Shown here one piece after another: positions 16,457 through 24,664 of a stretch of 64,000 bases of DNA. The stretch's first letter is position 1, and each line of letters begins with the position of its first letter. Both the position numbers and the translations under genes were made by a program. The notes under the pieces were generated by a model. The model made no database searches. It worked only from the letters and a program-made list of their open reading frames with translations, and was not told where the DNA came from. Origin of the DNA: Myxococcales bacterium (GTDB lineage Bacteria > Myxococcota_A > Polyangia > Nannocystales > Nannocystaceae); the NCBI GenBank assembly GCA_020633335.1, contig JACKDU010000002.1, forward strand, positions 1,054,001-1,118,000, read 5' to 3'.

Positions 16457-18173
16457 TGATCGACTCGATGAACGTGGAGTCGAGGACCGGGACCTCGATC
16501 TTCATGGTCTCGACGCCGATCCCGCGCTCGCGGAGCCAGCGGGCGAGCTCCGACGCGCCGATCACCCGGACGTCGCCCCACTCGCCGTCGGCCATCGAGA
16601 TCACCAGGGCGCCGGCGACGATCCCCCGCTCGACCTCGGGGGCCCAGGCGGCCGGATCGGCGGCGACCTTGCGCGGCGCGACGATCACCAGGACCCGCGG
16701 ATCCTCGTCCTCGGGATCGGGATCGAGGGCGACCAGGCGGCTCACCCCCTTGCCGGCCGGGAGCGCGGAGCGGACCACGTAGCCCTCCTCGGCGAGGTAG
16801 ATCCGGGCGAGCGCCTCGAGGCCGCGGAGGCCGAGGGCGTTCAGCCAGTGGACGAGCTGGCGATCGGTCTCGACCGCGACCGCCTCGGCGGCGACCCGGA
16901 GCGCGTCCTCGGCGACCGCGGCCGGGGCCGGCAGGCGCGAGCGCTGGAGCTGGTAGCGGGCGTCGCCGCGGGCGACGAAGCGGGAGCGCCGGCCGAAGCG
17001 GCGGATGTCGGCGAGGAGGGCCGCGGTGACGACCCGTTCGATCTCCGAGATCTCGCCGCCGAGCACCCCGAGGTTGGCGAGCTGCTCGGCGAGCTGGCGG
17101 ATGTGGAGCGAGCGCGCGCCCGCGCCCTCGAGGACCTTGGCGACCTGGGCGAGGAGGCCGGCGCCGGACTCATCGGCCGCGCGCGGACGCCCCTCCTCGC
17201 CGCCCTCGGCCCACTCGACCCGCCGGTTGCGGCGACGACGACGGCGACGGCGACGGCCGCCCCGCTCGTCCTCCTCGCGCTCACGCTCACGCTCGCGCTC
17301 GCGCTCGCGCTCACGATCGCGCTCGCGGGCCGGACCCGCGCTGGCGGCCGCGGCCGTGGGCGGCCGCTTGTTGGTCGCCGCCTGGGCCCGCTGCTGGATC
17401 AGCTCGAGCTCGCCGCGGAGCTCCGGGCGCTCGTCGACCAGGCGGGACATCGCGTTCGCCATCACCAGGGCGACGTCCGTCACCCCCTCGAGCCCGGAGC
17501 CCTGGGGCGCCTCGAACTCGAGGTTCTGGACCCGCTGGATCACCTCGTTGCGCTTGCTCGGGTCGGCGCCGCGGCGCGAGGGCTTGACCGCCACGACCTG
17601 CGGCGGCGGGGCCTCGCCGCGGACGCCAAAGCGGTTGCCGGTGCTCCGGCGCCGGCGCTTGCGCTTGCCGCCGGCGGGGGCCTCCTCCTCGGACTCCTCG
17701 GACTCCGCGTCCTCGGACTCCTCGGCGGCCTCCTCGGCCTCCTCGTCGGCGTCCTCGGCCTCCTCGGCCTCCGTCTCCTCGGCGGCCTCGGCCTCGTCGC
17801 CTTCCTCTTCATCGGCCTCGGCCTCCGCCTCCGCCTCGGGCTCGGCCTCCGCCGCGGGCTCGGCCGCGACGCTCTCGGCCGCCTCGCCGACCCCGCCCTC
17901 GGGCTCGGCCGCCGGCAGGGCCGCGGCCTCCTCCGGCGGCTCGGGGAGCTCGGCGCCCGGCCGGATCGTGTAGTGCCCGGGCTTCGAGCGGGCCAAGATC
18001 GGATCGTTGCCGCCCCGCACCGCGCTGTTCAGGCAGGTGCGCATCGTCGACTCGGGATCCCGTCCGACGTGGGAGAGGAGGCCGCGGTCAACGGCTCGGC
18101 GGGCGATCTCAGAGAAATGTAGGGGGGCCTGCGCGGTGCGAAGGACTTCGATCGCAGCTTCGAGGAAAGTCAT
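16440..18173 (-). CDS. HARE-HTH protein with acidic linker and Mrr-like C-terminus
   Basis: 577-aa probable DNA-binding protein. Residues 1-73 match a HARE-HTH (HB1, ASXL, restriction endonuclease helix-turn-helix): MTFLEAAIEVLRTAQAPLHF..., ending SKPGHYTI. Then follow a strongly acidic Glu/Ala/Asp tract (76-167), a basic patch KRKRRRR, an (RE)n run (283-300) and poly-Arg (305-315). A second winged-helix-like segment spans 336-408. Residues 443-560 (LRGLEALARIYLAEEGYVV..., VLVIVAPRKV, VAGALVISMADG) resemble an Mrr-type endonuclease fold, but the usual D...(E/Q)xK residues look altered. The ATG at 18173 starts the first domain cleanly; lipB overlaps its 3' end. Possible roles are chromatin organisation or restriction of modified DNA. 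No methylase is adjacent. Confidence 0.65.
   Translation of the reverse strand: MTFLEAAIEVLRTAQAPLHFSEIARRAVDRGLLSHVGRDPESTMRTCLNSAVRGGNDPILARSKPGHYTIRPGAELPEPPEEAAALPAAEPEGGVGEAAESVAAEPAAEAEPEAEAEAEADEEEGDEAEAAEETEAEEAEDADEEAEEAAEESEDAESEESEEEAPAGGKRKRRRRSTGNRFGVRGEAPPPQVVAVKPSRRGADPSKRNEVIQRVQNLEFEAPQGSGLEGVTDVALVMANAMSRLVDERPELRGELELIQQRAQAATNKRPPTAAAASAGPARERDREREREREREREREEDERGGRRRRRRRRRNRRVEWAEGGEEGRPRAADESGAGLLAQVAKVLEGAGARSLHIRQLAEQLANLGVLGGEISEIERVVTAALLADIRRFGRRSRFVARGDARYQLQRSRLPAPAAVAEDALRVAAEAVAVETDRQLVHWLNALGLRGLEALARIYLAEEGYVVRSALPAGKGVSRLVALDPDPEDEDPRVLVIVAPRKVAADPAAWAPEVERGIVAGALVISMADGEWGDVRVIGASELARWLRERGIGVETMKIEVPVLDSTFIESISGLDT
17277..17324. repeat. Hexamer tandem repeat encoding (Arg-Glu)n
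   Basis: Eight 6-bp units of the type GCGCTC/ACGCTC in the HARE-HTH gene, encoding alternating Arg and Glu on the minus strand. The unit is two codons long, so slippage would keep the frame. Confidence 0.8.
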
Positions 18174-18270
18174 GTGGTCTCGCCGGCGCGCTCCGTCCGG
18201 GGCCGACGCTCTCGCCAGACTATCCAAAAATTTGCTGGCCACTGGCAAGACCTGCTAGCGGCAAAGGTGC
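18174..18270. promoter_or_regulatory. Divergent promoter gap, HARE-HTH versus ATP-grasp gene
   Basis: A less GC-rich patch (AAAAATTTGC at 18226-18235) marks the control region. For the minus strand TAGTCT (18222-18217) is a -10 candidate about 44 nt before the ATG at 18173. For the plus strand TTGCTG (18232-18237), 18 nt, TAGCGG (18256-18261) places transcription close to the ATG at 18271. The two candidates overlap back to back. Confidence 0.4.
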
Positions 18271-19233
18271 ATGCCCCTCCACATCGGCGTCCTCTGCTCC
18301 GAGCCCCCGACCGAGGGGGATGACACCGCGGCCCTGGACGGCCGCAGCGCCCAGGATCTCGCGGAGTCGATCCGACGCCTCGGCCACCGGGCGACCGTGA
18401 TCCCGGCCGATGACGAGCTCTCCCTGGCCCTCGCCCTCCGCCGCGAGGTCCTCGACGGCTGCCTCCTGGCCACCCACGGCGATCTCGGCGGCAGCGGCCG
18501 CCTCCAGGCCCAGCTCCGCCGCTGCTGCCTCCCCCACGTCGGCCCCTCGGCGGCCGCGGTCACCCTGGCCTACGACAAGCTCCGGGCCCGCGATCGCCTC
18601 AGCCGCTGCAACCTCCCGGTCCCGACCTCGCTGGCCTTCGGCGCCGGCCTCCAGACCCCCCGCCGCGAGCTCGCCTACCTCGGCTGGCCGGCGATCCTCA
18701 AGCCCCGCCGGGGCAGCCTCGGCCGCGGCGTCCTCCGCCTCGAGAGCGCGCAGGAGATCGCCGACCTGGTCGACGACGAGCTCGCCCACGGCGGGGAGAT
18801 CCTGGTCGAGCGCGCGACCCAGGGGGTCGAGGTCCAGGTCGTCCTCCTCGACGGCGTCGTCCTCGGGGCGATGCAGGTCGAGCGCTCGCGGGATCTCCAG
18901 GAGATCGAGGCGATGACCTGCCCGCCCGATCTCTCGACCAGCATGCTCCACGGGCTCGAGCACCTCGCCCGCCACGCGGCCGACGCGCTCGACCTCGGGC
19001 GCGGGATCTGCCGGGTCGACATCCTGGTCAGCGACCGCCACAACGAGCAGATCCTCGAGGTCGAGGCGCTCCCGCCCCTCCACCGCGACGGGGTCGTCGC
19101 CCGGATCGCCCGGGCCGCCGGGATCCCCCACCCCCGCCTGGTCGAGCTCCTCCTCGGCGGCCTCCCCCGGGTCGAGCGCCTCGAGGTCCCCAGCCGGCCG
19201 GAGATGGCCGCGCCCGCCTTCCTCCCCGCCTAG
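18271..19233 (+). CDS. ATP-grasp ligase, D-Ala-D-Ala ligase-like
   Basis: 320-aa ATP-grasp enzyme related to D-alanine-D-alanine ligase. It has an N-terminal alpha/beta domain (MPLHIGVLCSEPP), the ATP-binding block AILKPRRGSLGRGV, the purine-site region ILVERATQGVEVQV and a metal-site block RVDILVSD...ILEVEALPPLHRDG. Compared with true Ddl, the usual EVNTLPG metal motif reads EVEALPP, losing the Asn ligand, and the substrate-binding N-terminal region is shorter. This points to a different carboxylate-amine ligation or reduced activity rather than a housekeeping Ddl. It stands alone between a divergent regulator and an LRR lipoprotein. A TGTCC-TTCG-AGACA hairpin begins 6 nt after its stop and may end transcription. 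Confidence 0.75.
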   Translation: MPLHIGVLCSEPPTEGDDTAALDGRSAQDLAESIRRLGHRATVIPADDELSLALALRREVLDGCLLATHGDLGGSGRLQAQLRRCCLPHVGPSAAAVTLAYDKLRARDRLSRCNLPVPTSLAFGAGLQTPRRELAYLGWPAILKPRRGSLGRGVLRLESAQEIADLVDDELAHGGEILVERATQGVEVQVVLLDGVVLGAMQVERSRDLQEIEAMTCPPDLSTSMLHGLEHLARHAADALDLGRGICRVDILVSDRHNEQILEVEALPPLHRDGVVARIARAAGIPHPRLVELLLGGLPRVERLEVPSRPEMAAPAFLPA

Positions 19234-19238
19234 CCGGC

Positions 19239-19252
19239 TGTCCTTCGAGACA
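19239..19252. repeat. TGTCC-TTCG-AGACA palindrome after the ATP-grasp stop
   Basis: Family member 6 nt downstream of a stop codon. With a UUCG tetraloop it would make an unusually stable small RNA hairpin, although the innermost C-A pair is mismatched and no T-run follows. Confidence 0.55.
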
Positions 19253-19375
19253 TCTTCGCCGAAGAACGAGCGCCGCCGCCCCTCGCCGGGCCGCGGCGCT
19301 CGTCGCATCCGGAGGCCGCGGAGCGCGCAGGTTCGCCGTCGCGCCGGCCTCGGTCTATGCTCGGGCTGCCGGGAC

Positions 19376-20989
19376 ATGCGACGATCACGCCCCACCGCGG
19401 CGCGCGCGCTCGCGCTCACCGTCACCCTCACCCTGTCCCTTTGGACACCTGGATGCGATCGCGGCGCGGCGACGCCGACGAGCGCGCCGACGCCCGCCCC
19501 CACGGGCGCGGAGGCGACGACACCGGCCCCCGCCGGACCGAAGGCGGTCACCACCACGACCCCGGGGGAGCTCCCGCCGCTCTCGATCACCTACGACCCG
19601 CGGATCACCTTTCATGTCGGCTGGGTCGCGCTGCCGGAGCTGGTCCCCCTCCACGCGCTCGGCAACCCGGGAGCCTCGGTCCTCGACCTCGACGGCGGCC
19701 GCCTCGGCGACGGCAATCCGGAGCGCGCCCGCCTCCTCGCCCGCGCCCTCGCGGCCACGCCGACACCGACCCTGATCGTCGATGAGGTGAGCGCCTGCTC
19801 GTCGATCCTCGCCGCCGCGATCGCCGAGGCGAATCCGCCGCGGCTGATGCTCACCTTCCCCGCGGGGATCAGCGCGCGCACGAGCGGCTGCGTCGCGGCC
19901 CTCCCCGCCGCGCCCCTCTACCTCGCCGGCTGCCTCCACCGCGCGCACCGGGTCGACGACACCTGCGACGGCGACGCCGAGCTCGCGGCCCTCCTCGCCG
20001 AGGCCGAGCTCCGCCCGCGGATCCGCGGGCTCGCGCTCAGCCTCGCCAGCGCGGCCGCGGTCGCCCGCCTCGGCGAGGCCCCGCACCTCGAGGTCCTCGC
20101 GCTCTCCCCCGGCAAGGGTGCCGGCCGCCTCGCGCTCGTCGACGCCCTCCCCTTCGCGGCCCTCCCCGAGCTCCGCTACCTCGAGGCCGCCGGCGAGAAC
20201 GCCCACGCGAGCGCCTGGGACCCCGACGCCCTCGCCCTCCTCGGCCGCCTCCACACCCTCCGCTGGAACGGCGAGCTCCTCGGGCCGGTCCCGGCCCCCT
20301 GCGCGCTCCAGCGGGTCTCCTTCGCTCGCCTCCATGGCACGGAGGTCGAGGCGCTCGCCGCCTGCGGCGACCTCCGCGAGCTCTCGAGCGACAGCGTCGA
20401 CCTCGACACGCTCGAGGCGCTCGCGCCCTTCGGCGAGCTCCGCCGCCTCCACCTCCGTCACCTCCGGGCCAAGCCCCTCGCCCCCCTCGCGCAGGCGACC
20501 AAGCTCGAGGCCCTCGATCTGCCGGCGGCGAAGAGCGCCGACTTCGCGTTCCTCGCAGGGATGACCTCGCTGGTCGAGCTCGATCTCTCGCAGACCGGCC
20601 TCACCAGCCTCGCGCCCCTCGCCTCGCTCCGCGGGCTCCGCAGGCTCGACCTCAGCTTCACCGCGATCCGCGATCTCCGGCCGCTCGCCGGCCTCGTCCT
20701 CCTCGAGGAGCTCGACCTCGGCTCGACCCAGGTCACCGACCTCAGCCCCCTCGCCGGCCTCGAGCACCTCCGCGAGCTCTCGCTCGGCGAGACCCCGGTC
20801 GCCGACATCGCAGCGCTGGCGAAGCTCCCGCGCCTCGAGAAGGTGACCCTCCACGGCTCCGCCGTCGCCGACATCGCGCCGCTCCTCGCCGCGCCGAAGC
20901 TCAAGACCGTGACCCTCCGCGGGCTCAAGCTCCCGTCGGCGCAGGTCGAGGCGCTCCGCGGGCGGCCGGGCGTCACGGTCTACGACTAG
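19376..20989 (+). CDS. Leucine-rich repeat lipoprotein
   Basis: 537-aa predicted lipoprotein. The signal peptide (ALALTVTLTLSLWTPGC) has lipobox TPGC at residues 24-27. A Thr/Ala/Pro linker follows, then a central region, then C-terminal leucine-rich repeats of about 22 residues with the bacterial pattern LxxLxxLxLxxTxIxDLxPLAGL, for example LRRLDLSFTAIRDLRPLAGL. LRRs form curved binding surfaces, so protein binding at the cell envelope is likely; the partner is unknown. The ATG at 19376 has no Shine-Dalgarno site; TATGCT at 19356-19361 with TTCGCC at 19332-19337 could be the promoter. A perfect TGTCC-CTTT-GGACA palindrome lies inside the signal-peptide codons. Confidence 0.85.
   Translation: MRRSRPTAARALALTVTLTLSLWTPGCDRGAATPTSAPTPAPTGAEATTPAPAGPKAVTTTTPGELPPLSITYDPRITFHVGWVALPELVPLHALGNPGASVLDLDGGRLGDGNPERARLLARALAATPTPTLIVDEVSACSSILAAAIAEANPPRLMLTFPAGISARTSGCVAALPAAPLYLAGCLHRAHRVDDTCDGDAELAALLAEAELRPRIRGLALSLASAAAVARLGEAPHLEVLALSPGKGAGRLALVDALPFAALPELRYLEAAGENAHASAWDPDALALLGRLHTLRWNGELLGPVPAPCALQRVSFARLHGTEVEALAACGDLRELSSDSVDLDTLEALAPFGELRRLHLRHLRAKPLAPLAQATKLEALDLPAAKSADFAFLAGMTSLVELDLSQTGLTSLAPLASLRGLRRLDLSFTAIRDLRPLAGLVLLEELDLGSTQVTDLSPLAGLEHLRELSLGETPVADIAALAKLPRLEKVTLHGSAVADIAPLLAAPKLKTVTLRGLKLPSAQVEALRGRPGVTVYD
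19434..19447. repeat. TGTCC-CTTT-GGACA perfect palindrome in a signal peptide
   Basis: Exact family member. It encodes the LSLWT stretch just before the lipobox Cys using the non-preferred codons CTT and ACA. Confidence 0.65.
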
Positions 20990-21021
20990 CGGCGTGACCG
21001 CGCGCCTGGCCCTTCGGCCAG

Positions 21022-21756
21022 CTAGACGCCGGCGAAGAGGCGCGCCCCGAAGGAGTCGGAGAGCCGCTGGTCGTTGAAGATCTTCTGGGCGGCCGCGGCG
21101 ACGTCGTACTCGACCCGCTTGAAGTTGAAGACCCCACGATCGCCGTCGTAGATCGTGTAGCTCGCCCGCGGATCGTGATCCCGCGGCTGGCCGACCGAGC
21201 CGACCGAGATGATGTAGCGGAACTCCGGGTGGATCTCGAAGTCCTTGGTCACCACCTCGTAGACCCGATCACGCGAGATCGCGAAGGACTTGCAGAGGTG
21301 CGAGTGGCCGATGAAGGTCACCTGCGCGAGCTGGTCCCAGATCGGCAGGCAGGTCGCCGCCTGATCGACGCTGAAGATGTACTCGAACTCCTCGAGGTCG
21401 ACCGGCGAGCCGTGGCAGAAGTGGGCGGCCTCGTCGCGCTCGCTGTAGCGGAGCCCCTTCAGCCACTCGAGGTTCTCCGGGCTGAGGATCGACGCGTGGA
21501 GGTCGAGCGCCTCGCGGGCGGCGTCGTAGTAGTAGGAGTAGTCCATCCGCCCGGCGACCGCGGCGTCGTGGTTGCCGAGGATCGTGTGGCGGGTCAGCGA
21601 GCGCACGCGATCGCAGCACTCGTTGGGCTGCGCGCCGTAGCCGACCGTGTCGCCGAGGCAGACGAGCGCGTCGCAGCGCTCCCGCTCGAGCGCGCCGAGG
21701 ACGGCCTCGAGGGCCTCGAGATTGCCATGGGTGTCAGAGAAGATTCCGTAGCGCAT
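21022..21756 (-). CDS. Calcineurin-like metallophosphoesterase (YfcE/MJ0936-like)
   Basis: 244-aa cytoplasmic metallophosphatase. All two-metal motifs are visible: FSDTHGN (Asp8, His10), CLGDTVGYG, LGNHD, CHGSP and GHSH. The length and the DTHGN/GDTVGYG signature put it with small phosphodiesterases/phosphatases acting on nucleotides or phosphoproteins; substrate is unknown. It begins 6 nt after the stop of the CpXC-HEAT gene, so the two form an operon. The C-terminal 80 residues (VGSVGQPRDHDPRASY...FNFKRVEYD) are typical of the family. Confidence 0.9.
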   Translation of the reverse strand: MRYGIFSDTHGNLEALEAVLGALERERCDALVCLGDTVGYGAQPNECCDRVRSLTRHTILGNHDAAVAGRMDYSYYYDAAREALDLHASILSPENLEWLKGLRYSERDEAAHFCHGSPVDLEEFEYIFSVDQAATCLPIWDQLAQVTFIGHSHLCKSFAISRDRVYEVVTKDFEIHPEFRYIISVGSVGQPRDHDPRASYTIYDGDRGVFNFKRVEYDVAAAAQKIFNDQRLSDSFGARLFAGV

Positions 21757-21762
21757 CGACCG

Positions 21763-23922
21763 TTACCCGACCTCTTCGACTTCGAGATCATCCTCGATCA
21801 GGATGTCGAGCTCGGGCGTGGTGATCGCCTCGTAGGCGCGACGCGCGAAGCCTCGGACCGCGGTGTCCTCGGCCAGGGGTCGCTCTCCTCGGATCTCTTC
21901 ACCGGCCGAGCTCACGTCGGTCAGTGTAGCAAGGGCGTGGGTCGCAGCCGACGCTATCGCCGGGTCCTGGACGTCGACCAGCGCCTCGACCGCATGCCGA
22001 CCCGGACCCCCACGTGCGTCTCCATCCGACAGCACGACCTCCGCGAGCGCCCGGGCGACCCGGTTGGCCATCGTGTCGCGCCGCTGGGGATCGACCCGGC
22101 GGACGACCTCGCAGAGCGGCCCGATGACCCGCGGGCCGAGGTTGCCGAGGGCCCGCGCGATGTCGCGCCAGACGTTGGTCTCCTCGGCGAGGAGCGCGTC
22201 GCAGAGGGGATCGATCGCCCGGCCGTCGCGGGCGAGGCCGAGGAGGATCACCGCCGACTGCCGGACCTCGCGCCGCGGCGACCGCAGGCGCTCGATCATC
22301 ATCGGCGTCACCGAGGGGCCGAGCTCGGAGAGCGCCGGCAGGAGCGCCAGGATCTCGTCGGCGTCGAAGTCCTCCATCGACTTGATGACCGACGCGAGCT
22401 GGTCCATCGTCGGCACCCCCTCGAGGATCTCGGTCGCCTTCGCCAGGCGGTTGGGCGAGCGCGGGGGCGCCGGCGGCACCGGGCTCGACGACGCGGGCGA
22501 CGAGTCGCCGATCTCGCCGGAGGCGACCATCGGCGGCTGCTGCGAGCGCCGCCGCCCGAGCGGCCGCTTGGGGCCGCGGTCGTCGGCGAGCGCCTGGCGG
22601 AGCTCCGGCGGGTGGGCGACCCGCTTGCGATCGGCGAGGTCCCGCATCCGGAACCAGTTCTCGACGGTCGCCTCGGGCGAGAGCTCGCCCCCCCGGCCGC
22701 TCGCCCGGGTCTTCGCCAGGCGGGCGACGATCGCCGCCGCGTCGGGGCCGACCTCGGGGACCAGGATCCGCCGCCAGAAGCGCGAGGGCGGGGTCAGGCC
22801 GAACTCGACCGCGGCCGAGAGCACGGTCCGCCGAATCGCCTCGTACTCGTTGAGCGGCAGGCCGTCGATCTCGAGGAGGTGGGTGAGGTTGTCGCGGCCC
22901 GACGCCTGATCGAGGTGATCGAGCGCCGCCCAGGCCGCGGCGGCGGTGGCCAGCGTGCGGTGGTCGCCGGCGTGCATCTCGACCCCCGCGGGCCGCAGGC
23001 GCTCGCTCGCCGAGAGGCCCTGGAGCGTGCGGAGGGCGTCGAGGTAGGCGCTCGGCCCGAAGTCGCCGCTGGCCAGGAGCGAGCTCGCCGACTCGAGGCA
23101 GAGGGCGGCGTTGCGCTCGAGGCCCGGCGAGGCGACCTCGCGGCGGAGGGCGGTCGTCCCCCGCGGGCCGTGGATCACCAGCGTGAGCCGGAATTGCTCG
23201 GCGAGGCGGCCGAAGATCTCGTGGGCCTCGACGTCGCCGACGTCGATGAAGCCGTCGATCACCGCCTTCTCGCCGAGGTAGACGCCGACCAGGCGGACCC
23301 CGAGGAGCGGGTAGCCGAGGTCGCGGAGGTTGATCGGCCGGGCCTCGATCGTCGCCTCGGACCAGACGCGGACGGTCGCCTCGTCGACCTGGAGGCGGAC
23401 GACCACCTCGCCGTCGATCATGTCGACCTCGCCGTTGGCCGCCCAGAGGATCTCGTCGGCCGCCGGCGGCGGGTTCCAGGCGGGGCCCGAGGGCTCCGGC
23501 GGCACCGGGGTCGGGACCACCGCGGTGTCGCGGGTGATCTGCTGCTGGGCCTCGCCCTCGGCGGGGGTGATGAACTCGATCTCGGGCCGCAGGAGCCATC
23601 CGCGGGCGAAATTCGGCCGCGCGCCGACCCGCTCCAGGTGGCCGCGGAGGAGCTCGATCACCTCCGCGCGCTGCTGGGGACCGAGCCAGAGGCGGGCCCG
23701 CTCGACCGCCGGGTGGAGCTCGAGCCAGTCGACGTGGGCGTCCGCCGAGCGCCCGCAGGCCGGGCACTCGCCGACGACCGGACCGCGGCCCCGGACCGCC
23801 TCGGCGAGCTCCGGGTTGGCCTCCGCGTCGAGCCAGCGCCAGCGCCGCGCGGCGAAGTAGACGCCGCACCCGCAGGCAAACACGACGTCATCGGCCCAGC
23901 TCCACTCGGCGAGGTTTTCCAC
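21763..23922 (-). CDS. CpXC-type zinc domain plus HEAT repeats
   Basis: 719-aa protein of unknown function. The N-terminus shows a CxCG...CPxC pattern (VFACGCGVYFAA, then GECPACGRSADA) like the CpXC putative metal-binding domain. A mixed middle region (about 170-480) has no recognisable domain. After a Ser/Pro linker the C-terminal third has HEAT repeats: LRSPRREVRQSAVILLGLARDG, DALLAEETNVWRDIARALGNLG and VEALVDVQDPAIASAATHALATL. It ends with an acidic tail. The start is a GTG with no Shine-Dalgarno site; TATCGT 7 nt upstream and TTTACA 18 nt further form a promoter, implying a leaderless mRNA. It probably scaffolds or regulates the co-transcribed phosphoesterase. Confidence 0.68.
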   Translation of the reverse strand: MENLAEWSWADDVVFACGCGVYFAARRWRWLDAEANPELAEAVRGRGPVVGECPACGRSADAHVDWLELHPAVERARLWLGPQQRAEVIELLRGHLERVGARPNFARGWLLRPEIEFITPAEGEAQQQITRDTAVVPTPVPPEPSGPAWNPPPAADEILWAANGEVDMIDGEVVVRLQVDEATVRVWSEATIEARPINLRDLGYPLLGVRLVGVYLGEKAVIDGFIDVGDVEAHEIFGRLAEQFRLTLVIHGPRGTTALRREVASPGLERNAALCLESASSLLASGDFGPSAYLDALRTLQGLSASERLRPAGVEMHAGDHRTLATAAAAWAALDHLDQASGRDNLTHLLEIDGLPLNEYEAIRRTVLSAAVEFGLTPPSRFWRRILVPEVGPDAAAIVARLAKTRASGRGGELSPEATVENWFRMRDLADRKRVAHPPELRQALADDRGPKRPLGRRRSQQPPMVASGEIGDSSPASSSPVPPAPPRSPNRLAKATEILEGVPTMDQLASVIKSMEDFDADEILALLPALSELGPSVTPMMIERLRSPRREVRQSAVILLGLARDGRAIDPLCDALLAEETNVWRDIARALGNLGPRVIGPLCEVVRRVDPQRRDTMANRVARALAEVVLSDGDARGGPGRHAVEALVDVQDPAIASAATHALATLTDVSSAGEEIRGERPLAEDTAVRGFARRAYEAITTPELDILIEDDLEVEEVG

Positions 23923-23929
23923 GCCGCGG

Positions 23930-23959
23930 ACGATAGCGGACCGCCTTTTGTGGTGTAAA
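23930..23959 (-). promoter_or_regulatory. Promoter TTTACA-N18-TATCGT, leaderless GTG
   Basis: Minus-strand -35 TTTACA (23959-23954) and -10 TATCGT (23935-23930). The -10 ends 7 nt before the GTG at 23922, so the first transcribed base should be at or next to the start codon. The same 39-nt gap must also serve the plus-strand gene starting at 23962 or 23968. Confidence 0.6.
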
Positions 23960-23961
23960 GC

Positions 23962-24636
23962 ATGGCCATGCGTCCGCCCGCGCCCGCCCCCTCGAAGTCA
24001 GACCTCCCGCGCCTCCAGGCCGCCTCGGAGCGGCTGGTCGCGGACCTCAGCAGGGTCTTCGCGGAGCAGGTGCGGCGGGCCCTCGGGGTCGACCTCGACC
24101 ACTCCGTGACCTCGCTCGCATATGTCGACTATTACCTCGCCCAGGCCCGCGAGGAGACCCGTGAGCCGATCCTCAGCCTCCTGGCCGCCGGCGCGGCCGC
24201 CTACTTCGGCGAGCTCGTCTGCCGGACGATCGGCGGGGGATGGCTGGGCGACGGCGCGCGGGCGACCAGCCTCCGGGTCCTCCTCGGGCCCCAGCCGATC
24301 TACTTTTCACCCTTTGCCATGGCCCTCGAGGCGATCGTTGGCGAGGCGATCGACCCCGGGGATCCGCGGGCGCCCGCGGACGCGCCGGTCGACTCCGCGT
24401 TCCACTTCGCGAGCGGCGACGACGGCGAGGACGCCCGCTGGCTCAGCGAGGCCCTCGCAAATTTTGCACCAGTCCCCGAGGATCATTACCACTCGCTCAC
24501 CTGCCGCTTCGAGACCCTCGAGCTGATCCTCGAGCTCCTCGCCGGCCAGCAGCAGGCGCGCGGATGTGAACCTCGCACCTACACGCTCGACGACTACGTC
24601 GCCGCCTTCGCCGAGGCCGCCGATCGCCCCAGCTAG
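23962..24636 (+). CDS. Conserved-looking protein of unknown function
   Basis: 224-aa soluble, acidic protein without signal peptide. The segment DLSRVFAEQVRRALGVDLDHSVTSL is predicted helical, and the C-terminal half is rich in Asp/Glu and aromatic residues (EDHYHSLTCRFETLELILELLAG). I do not recognise the family. ATGs at 23962 and 23968 are both possible; there is no Shine-Dalgarno site, and the promoter must lie in the 39-nt gap shared with the divergent HEAT gene. It is followed after 28 nt by the first giant TPR gene, so the three plus-strand genes up to 34398 may form one operon, making a helper role for the TPR proteins plausible. Confidence 0.65.
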   Translation: MAMRPPAPAPSKSDLPRLQAASERLVADLSRVFAEQVRRALGVDLDHSVTSLAYVDYYLAQAREETREPILSLLAAGAAAYFGELVCRTIGGGWLGDGARATSLRVLLGPQPIYFSPFAMALEAIVGEAIDPGDPRAPADAPVDSAFHFASGDDGEDARWLSEALANFAPVPEDHYHSLTCRFETLELILELLAGQQQARGCEPRTYTLDDYVAAFAEAADRPS

Positions 24637-24649
24637 GGCAGAGCGGGTG

Positions 24650-24655
24650 TAGACT
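24650..24655 (+). promoter_or_regulatory. -10 candidate TAGACT before the first giant TPR gene
   Basis: TAGACT ends 9 nt before the ATG at 24665, matching the TANNNT pattern seen before other genes here. No convincing -35 is visible, so it may be weak or fortuitous. Confidence 0.35.
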
Positions 24656-24664
24656 GCGCCGGAC

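Noticed and set aside
16194..18122. Plus-strand 642-codon frame over lipB and the HARE-HTH gene
   Set aside because: It reads as Leu-rich noise opposite two genes with recognisable domains.
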